In this document: positions 59,347-64,000 of the stretch, piece by piece
How positions within the stretch are numbered: the stretch's first letter is position 1
Layout of the letters: the number at the start of each line of letters is the position of its first letter
NCBI GenBank assembly: GCA_030512295.1
Contig: JAULSR010000001.1
Span: 5,541,001 to 5,605,000 of the forward strand
Reading direction: 5' to 3'
From: Bombardia bombarda
Lineage: Eukaryota > Ascomycota > Sordariomycetes > Sordariales > Lasiosphaeriaceae
DNA: 64,000 nt
The notes under the pieces: generated by a model
Seen by the model: only the letters and a program-made list of their open reading frames with translations
What the model was told of the DNA's origin: nothing
The model's database searches: none
Made by a program: the position numbers and the translations under genes

Positions 59347-61450
59347 ATGGGTCTCTACACCAAACTGCCCGATGATCTGGACGAGGTTGATGTTATCATC
59401 GCCGGAGGTGAGCACGTTTCCCAGTATTCTGGTCAGACATGAGATTAAGAACCAACTAGGCGGAACGGCGGGATGCATCGTCGCTGGAAGACTCGCCGCC
59501 GCGGACCCCGATCTGTCAATCCTGCTCATCGAGTGGGGGGCCGACAACTACAACAACCCCATCGTGGCAAATCCTGTCTTTTTCTCATCCAATTTCGTGC
59601 CCGAGAATAAGACTGCCATTTTCTATCAATCCACCAGACAGCCCCAGCTGGCCAACCGGGATCCGATTGTCCATTCCGGCGGGACCCTGGGCGGCGGGTC
59701 ATCCATCAATCTCATGCTGTGTGTATATCACTGTTTGTTCCGGTTGCTTTCTAGTGATACTAACCTCATTACCACAGATACACGAGAGCTCAAAGAGCCG
59801 ATTTCGACTCATGGCAGACACCAGGATGGTCCGCCGATGAAATGGTGCCGTTTCTCAAGAGGGTATGTGCGCGTTGACAGAAATCGACACTTTTCAACCA
59901 TCTGAATGCTAATCCCCGATTGCACTTTCCAGCTAGAGACATATCACCCTCCAGGCGCCAACCCCAAATACCATGGCTTCTCTGGCCCCGTCCACATCTC
60001 AGACGGCGGCTACCGTTGCAAAACCTCCGAGGACCAGTTCATCAACGCTGCGCGCGAGCTCGGATATCCCGAGATCACCGACCTCCAAGATCTAGACACC
60101 AACGACGGCTTCCAGCGCTGGTTTCGCAATGTATCCCCCGAGGGCCGTCGTCAGGACACGGCCTACTGCTACGTGCACCCCCTGCTCCAGGACGGTAACC
60201 ACCCCAATCTCCATGTTCTGGTGCAACACAAGGTAGTGCGCGTCTTGTTCGACGATAACAAGCGAGCCTGCGCTGTGGAATTCACACCGAATACCGACTT
60301 CCAGGTCATCACGCCGCTCACCCAGACGCAGCCGTCTAAGCGCGTCGTCGCAGCTCGAAAGCTGGTTGTCGTGTCTTCCGGTGCCTGCGGGTCCCCTGGC
60401 GTGCTTGAGCGCTCGGGCGTTGGCAGCCGCGAGGTGCTCGAGCGTGCCGGTGTTCCTGTAGTGGCCGATGTACCGGGCGTGGGCCACGACTACCAGGATC
60501 ATAACCTAAATCTCATCCCCTACAAGACCGCTCTTGGCCACAACGAGACAGGAGATGACATTGTCTCTGGGCGGATATCCATCCAGGAAGCAATCGACAC
60601 CAAGCACCAGCTGCTCGGATGGAACCTGACAGACGTCAGCTCAAAGATCCGCATGCGAGAGGATGAAGTAGCCGCATTTGGGCCCGAGTTCAAAGCGGCC
60701 TGGGATAGAGACTTTCGAGACAGCCCCAACAAACCTGATATGCTTATCGGTCTGATCTCAACGTGAGCCACTCAAACAGCAAAAAGACCACCGCAATACT
60801 GACATATCAAAAAAAAAACCAGCTACCTAGGCGACCAAACCCTCATCCCCGAGGGCCGCTACGTCACCATAGCCCCCTACACCGCCTACCCCTACTCCCG
60901 CGGCCACATCCACATCACCGGCCCCGACGTCACCAACCCGCTCGACTTCAACGTCGGCTTCTTCACCGACGCGCACGACCTCGACCTCAAGAAGCTTCAC
61001 TGGGCCTACAAGAAGTCGCGCGAGCTCATGCGCCGCACCGACTTCTACCGCGGCGAGGTCCCCTCGGGCCACCCGCGTTTCCCGCCCGGCTCCAAGGCCG
61101 GCTGCTTCGACCTCGACCAGCCCGTGTCCGCGGCGGGCGAGCCCATCAAGGATCTGGAGTACAGCGCTGAGGATGATGCCGCTATCGAGCAGTACCTGCG
61201 CGAGGTGACCAACACGACGTGGCACTCGCTGGGGACGTGCAAGATGGCGCCGTGGGACGAGATGGGCGTGCTGGATGCGGAGCTGAATGTGTATGGGGTC
61301 ACGGGGCTCAAGGTGGTGGATCTGGCGGTTGCGCCGGAGAATGTGGCGGCGAATACGAATAACACGGCTATGGTGATTGGGGAGAGGGGGGCGGATATCA
61401 TTGCGCGGGAGCTGGGGATTGTGTTGTCGGCTGATGGAAAGCTGGTTTGA
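59347..61450 (+). CDS. GMC oxidoreductase, alcohol-oxidase-like
   Basis: Five exons give about 618 residues. The start at 59347 (MGLYTKLPDDLDEVDVIIAG) has no signal peptide, so the enzyme is intracellular, perhaps peroxisomal or cytosolic. Splicing builds GGGTAGCIVAGRLAAADP (FAD Rossmann), then LLIEWGADN, GGTLGGGSSINLMLYTRAQR (signature 1) and SSGACGSPGVLERSGVG (signature 2). After the last intron (about 60766-60820) come TNTTWHSLGTCKMAPWDEMG and NVAANTNNTAMVIGERGADI, carrying the active-site His and Asn. The short N-terminus and the EGRYVTIAPYTAYPYSRGHI segment resemble fungal methanol/alcohol-oxidase-type GMC enzymes. It oxidises an alcohol with O2. It is next to a DHA1 exporter and near the citrate synthase/CmcJ pair, so it may tailor a cluster product. 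Confidence 0.9.
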
Positions 61451-61983
61451 GAAGAGGCTGATGTGACACTGTTATTGTGAGGTATCAAGATCATAAAAAC
61501 TGACTGTCACATTTGAACTTTGAATAAACAAACATTGAACTGCATAGCGACAACAGATAATTCATCAACGTCTGATCTGGTCTATAGCCGCCGCCGTACC
61601 CCAATGTCAATCATAAAATGCGCCTGTCTATGCAGAAACTATTTGCCACCACCCACCCCACTGTATCATCTAGTACGCCGTCTATCATCTTTCTACAAAG
61701 TGCGGAGTCCGCTGTGGCTGTAATCAACATTTGGTTGAGGAAAGACATATATCTCGTTTGAAGAACACACAAACAGCGAGTGCCCTACGGTCTGTCTGAT
61801 GCAGCCGCCGGACCGGGCAATAGACCAACGCCAAAAAATGCTTATACCCATACCACTTCGTATATCCTACCATTAGACCTCACCTCTATCACCTCATTAA
61901 CCAAACACAAGGCCCGAAATGGCCCAATGGAAGCCGTTACTGGCAGGTAAAACTCGTTTCATCACCTAAGACAAGACGACCGA
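61451..61983. other. intergenic region between convergent genes
   Basis: 3' flanks of the GMC gene and the helicase gene. No gene seen. Confidence 0.5.
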
Positions 61984-63952
61984 TCATCTCGCCTCTCTCC
62001 TGGGCCGCTTGCGGTTACCCGCCGGGCTAGACTGCGACGAATCGTCGAGAGGGGTCTTGTTGCCTTGCTTGTTGCCACCCTTGTTGTTGTTCCCGTTGGC
62101 GTTGGCGTTGGCGTTGCCGCGCAGGATAGGGTTGCGCGCATTGGTATGGTAGCGCGTGGGCGCATCGCCCTTTCCTCTGATGATCAAGCCGGGGACACCC
62201 TTGAGACCCATCTTGCCGACGGTGGAGGGCTCGAGCACGGGCGGCTCAGCCAAGCCCATGGCGCCAGAGAAGCGGTTGGCCAGCTGGACAACGGCGGGGG
62301 AGTCCAAGCCGTGGACCTTCTTGAGCGTCTTGGTGAAGCCCAAGAACGCGACGTAGGCCTGGGCCTTGGTGACCTCGGGGATATTAGCAAGAGCCCTGGC
62401 GATGATCTCGTTGGAGGGGATCTCTGTGGATTTAGGATGCGCGCTGGTGGATGGGTTAGTCCTGATGTTCTCCCTGTGTGTGTAGGAGTAAGGGGTAAGA
62501 ATGGGCAAAGACTCACGGAAGGTTCTCCTTGATCGGGAACTGGCGGTTGTGCCGGATGAACGACATCTCCTCGGGGATCAGGACCATGACGGCACGGCCG
62601 GCCTTGCCAGCGCGACCAGTTCTTCCAACACGATGCACATACTGCTCCTTGTCCGATGGCAGACCGATCTGGACGACCAAGCCAATATCGGGGAAATCCA
62701 TACCACGACCAACGACATCAGATGCAAAGAGCAAGCCGCGGTCGGTAGCCTTGAACTCCTCAACGGTCCGGTTGCGGGCCGGCTGGCTCAGGCGCGAGTG
62801 CATCTGGTAGACGGGCAGTTTACCCGGGGCAGCGCCGCCGGTGGACGCAAAGATGTGATACATCAACGCAGCCTGGCGGGCGGTGGAGCTGAAGATGATG
62901 GCCTTGAGTTTGGGGTTGTCGATGCGCTCGCAGGCCAAGAGGTTGTGCAGCGCCGGGAAGACATCCTCGATGGACTTGGCGGCAAGCAGGGACTGGGGGA
63001 TGGCGTCGACGGTGGGCGCCTCGTTGGCGTCGATGGTGGAGATGCGCACGTGGTTGGGCTTGAGAACGTGGTGCAGCAGCTTGTTGATCTCTGGCGGCAT
63101 GGTGGCGCTGAAGCACATGCCCTGCCAGCCAGCCGAGGCCTTGGAAGGCATCAGCTCGAGGATCTTGATGAGGGCGGGCGCGAAGCCCTGGTCGAGCATC
63201 CTGTCGGCCTCGTCGAGGACGAGGGTGCGGAGGTTTGTGAACTTGGCCTTGGGGGCAGACTCGCCGAGATAGTCCATCAGGCGGCCGGGGGTGGCAACCA
63301 GGATGGTGGGGTTTCCTCTGAGGAAGCGGTCCATGTTGGACTTCCTGCTGCTACCGCCGACAGCAATGTGGCACTCGATGGCGGGATTGCACTGGCTGGT
63401 CAACTTGTTGCACTCGTCGGCAATCTGCTGGGCCAGCTCGCGGGTGGGGGCGAGAACCAGCACGCCGACCTGTCCTCGCGGCAGGCCCCTGGTGGTGAGG
63501 AGGGTGTGCAGGGCGGGCAGGAGGAAGGCGATCGTCTTTCCGGTGCCCGTCTTGGCCTGCACCAGGCAGTCCTGGGTGAATGTGGGCAGGCTGAGGACCT
63601 GCTTCTGGACGGGCGACATGTACTCGTACTTCATCTGCTCCAGCGCCTTGAGCAACTGCGGCTGCAGGCGGCCTGCCAGCTGCGTGAAAGGAACACGCTC
63701 GCTGGCGGCAAGGGCCTGGATGGCCTCCATTTTTTCGAGATCGGATAGTTCGGGAGAGTCCTGGGTAGGGAGCGACGACGGAGGGCTCGACGAGGGAGTT
63801 GCAATAGGAGTCGCAATAGGAGTCGCGGTGGGATAATTGGCGAAGGTGTGCGCGAAGCGAGAAGTAGTTCTAGTTGCTCTGACAGTAGTGGTAGATACAA
63901 ATGCGCGGCGGGCTGAAATGATTGAACTGGTCCTTATACTGGCCAGAAACAT
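61984..63952 (-). CDS. mitochondrial DEAD-box ATP-dependent RNA helicase (MSS116-like)
   Basis: Two exons (intron about 62469-62517, GTGAGT...CACACAG) give about 640 residues. The start at 63952 gives an Arg/Ser-rich mitochondrial presequence (MFLASIRTSSIISARRAFVS). After a Thr/Pro/Ala-repeat linker come the motifs in order: YEYMSPVQKQVLS (Q), AKTGTGKT (I), APTRELAQQ (Ia), VATPGRLMD (Ib), VLDEADRMLD (II), CFSATMP (III), AIIFSSTARQ (IV), ASDVVGRGMDFPDIG (V) and YVHRVGRTGRAG (VI). The C-terminus is a low-complexity Asn/Gly/Lys stretch ending in RKRPRREAR, a basic RNA-binding tail. In yeast, Mss116p is a group II/I intron-splicing and translation helicase in mitochondria. The gene is intact and ordinary. 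Confidence 0.93.
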
Positions 63953-64000
63953 GGAGAAAGAGTGTAACCGGTCGGATTGGATGTTTCATGAAAGAAAGAA

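Noticed and set aside
62501..63748. Plus-strand open frame of 415 codons
   Set aside because: It is antisense to the DEAD-box helicase exon, whose nine motifs are unmistakable.

Overview
This window is nuclear DNA of a filamentous ascomycete (Pezizomycotina, most likely a Sordariomycete-type genome). The reasons are multi-exon genes with short introns of about 50-80 nt that carry GTRNGT donors and CTAAC-type branch sites, many secreted oxidoreductases and glycoside hydrolases, and families found mostly or only in such fungi (SAT4/rhodopsin-domain membrane proteins, DUF3455, DUF7580, fungal APH-like kinases). I saw no bacterial operon, rRNA, tRNA or CRISPR array. No domain-complete transposon was recognised.

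Layout. At 1.3-2.1 kb lies a secreted DUF3455 protein (-), followed by a gene-poor 5.9 kb. At 8.0-12.2 kb is a head-to-head pair: a DUF7580 protein (-) and a multi-zinc-finger protein (+) whose last exon is easily missed. A LaeA-like methyltransferase (-) lies at 12.7-13.8 kb. Two convergent APH-fold kinase genes (14.8-16.4 + and 17.1-18.5 -) follow, the second with a frameshift. They are bracketed by two related non-coding repeat modules made of CCTGAGC arrays next to GGAAATG/CATTTCC inverted repeats. The 18.5-23.4 kb stretch holds gene debris, including an isolated haem-binding exon of a cytochrome P450. At 23.4-25.6 kb is a membrane-anchored Kelch protein.

The 27-46 kb stretch is rich in carbohydrate-active and transport genes: a secreted GMC (AA3-like) oxidoreductase, a SAT4-family receptor-like membrane protein, a GH5 endoglucanase with a C-terminal X2-like module, a secreted BBE/FAD (AA7-like) oxidase, a Dal5-like MFS transporter, a secreted GH2 beta-mannosidase and a disrupted MFS transporter. 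Together they suggest a plant-wall (gluco)mannan and oligosaccharide utilisation neighbourhood. Several of these genes need one extra G or C in a short homopolymer to restore the family reading frame, so either the assembly undercalls homopolymers here or the genes are decaying.

At 48.7-61.5 kb a non-housekeeping-looking citrate synthase (-) and a CmcJ/NvfI-family Fe(II) enzyme (+) share a divergent promoter. They are followed by a DHA1-type MFS exporter (+) and an alcohol-oxidase-like GMC oxidoreductase (+). This could be a small biosynthetic cluster without a PKS or NRPS core. The right edge (62.0-64.0 kb) is a mitochondrial DEAD-box RNA helicase, an ordinary housekeeping gene.
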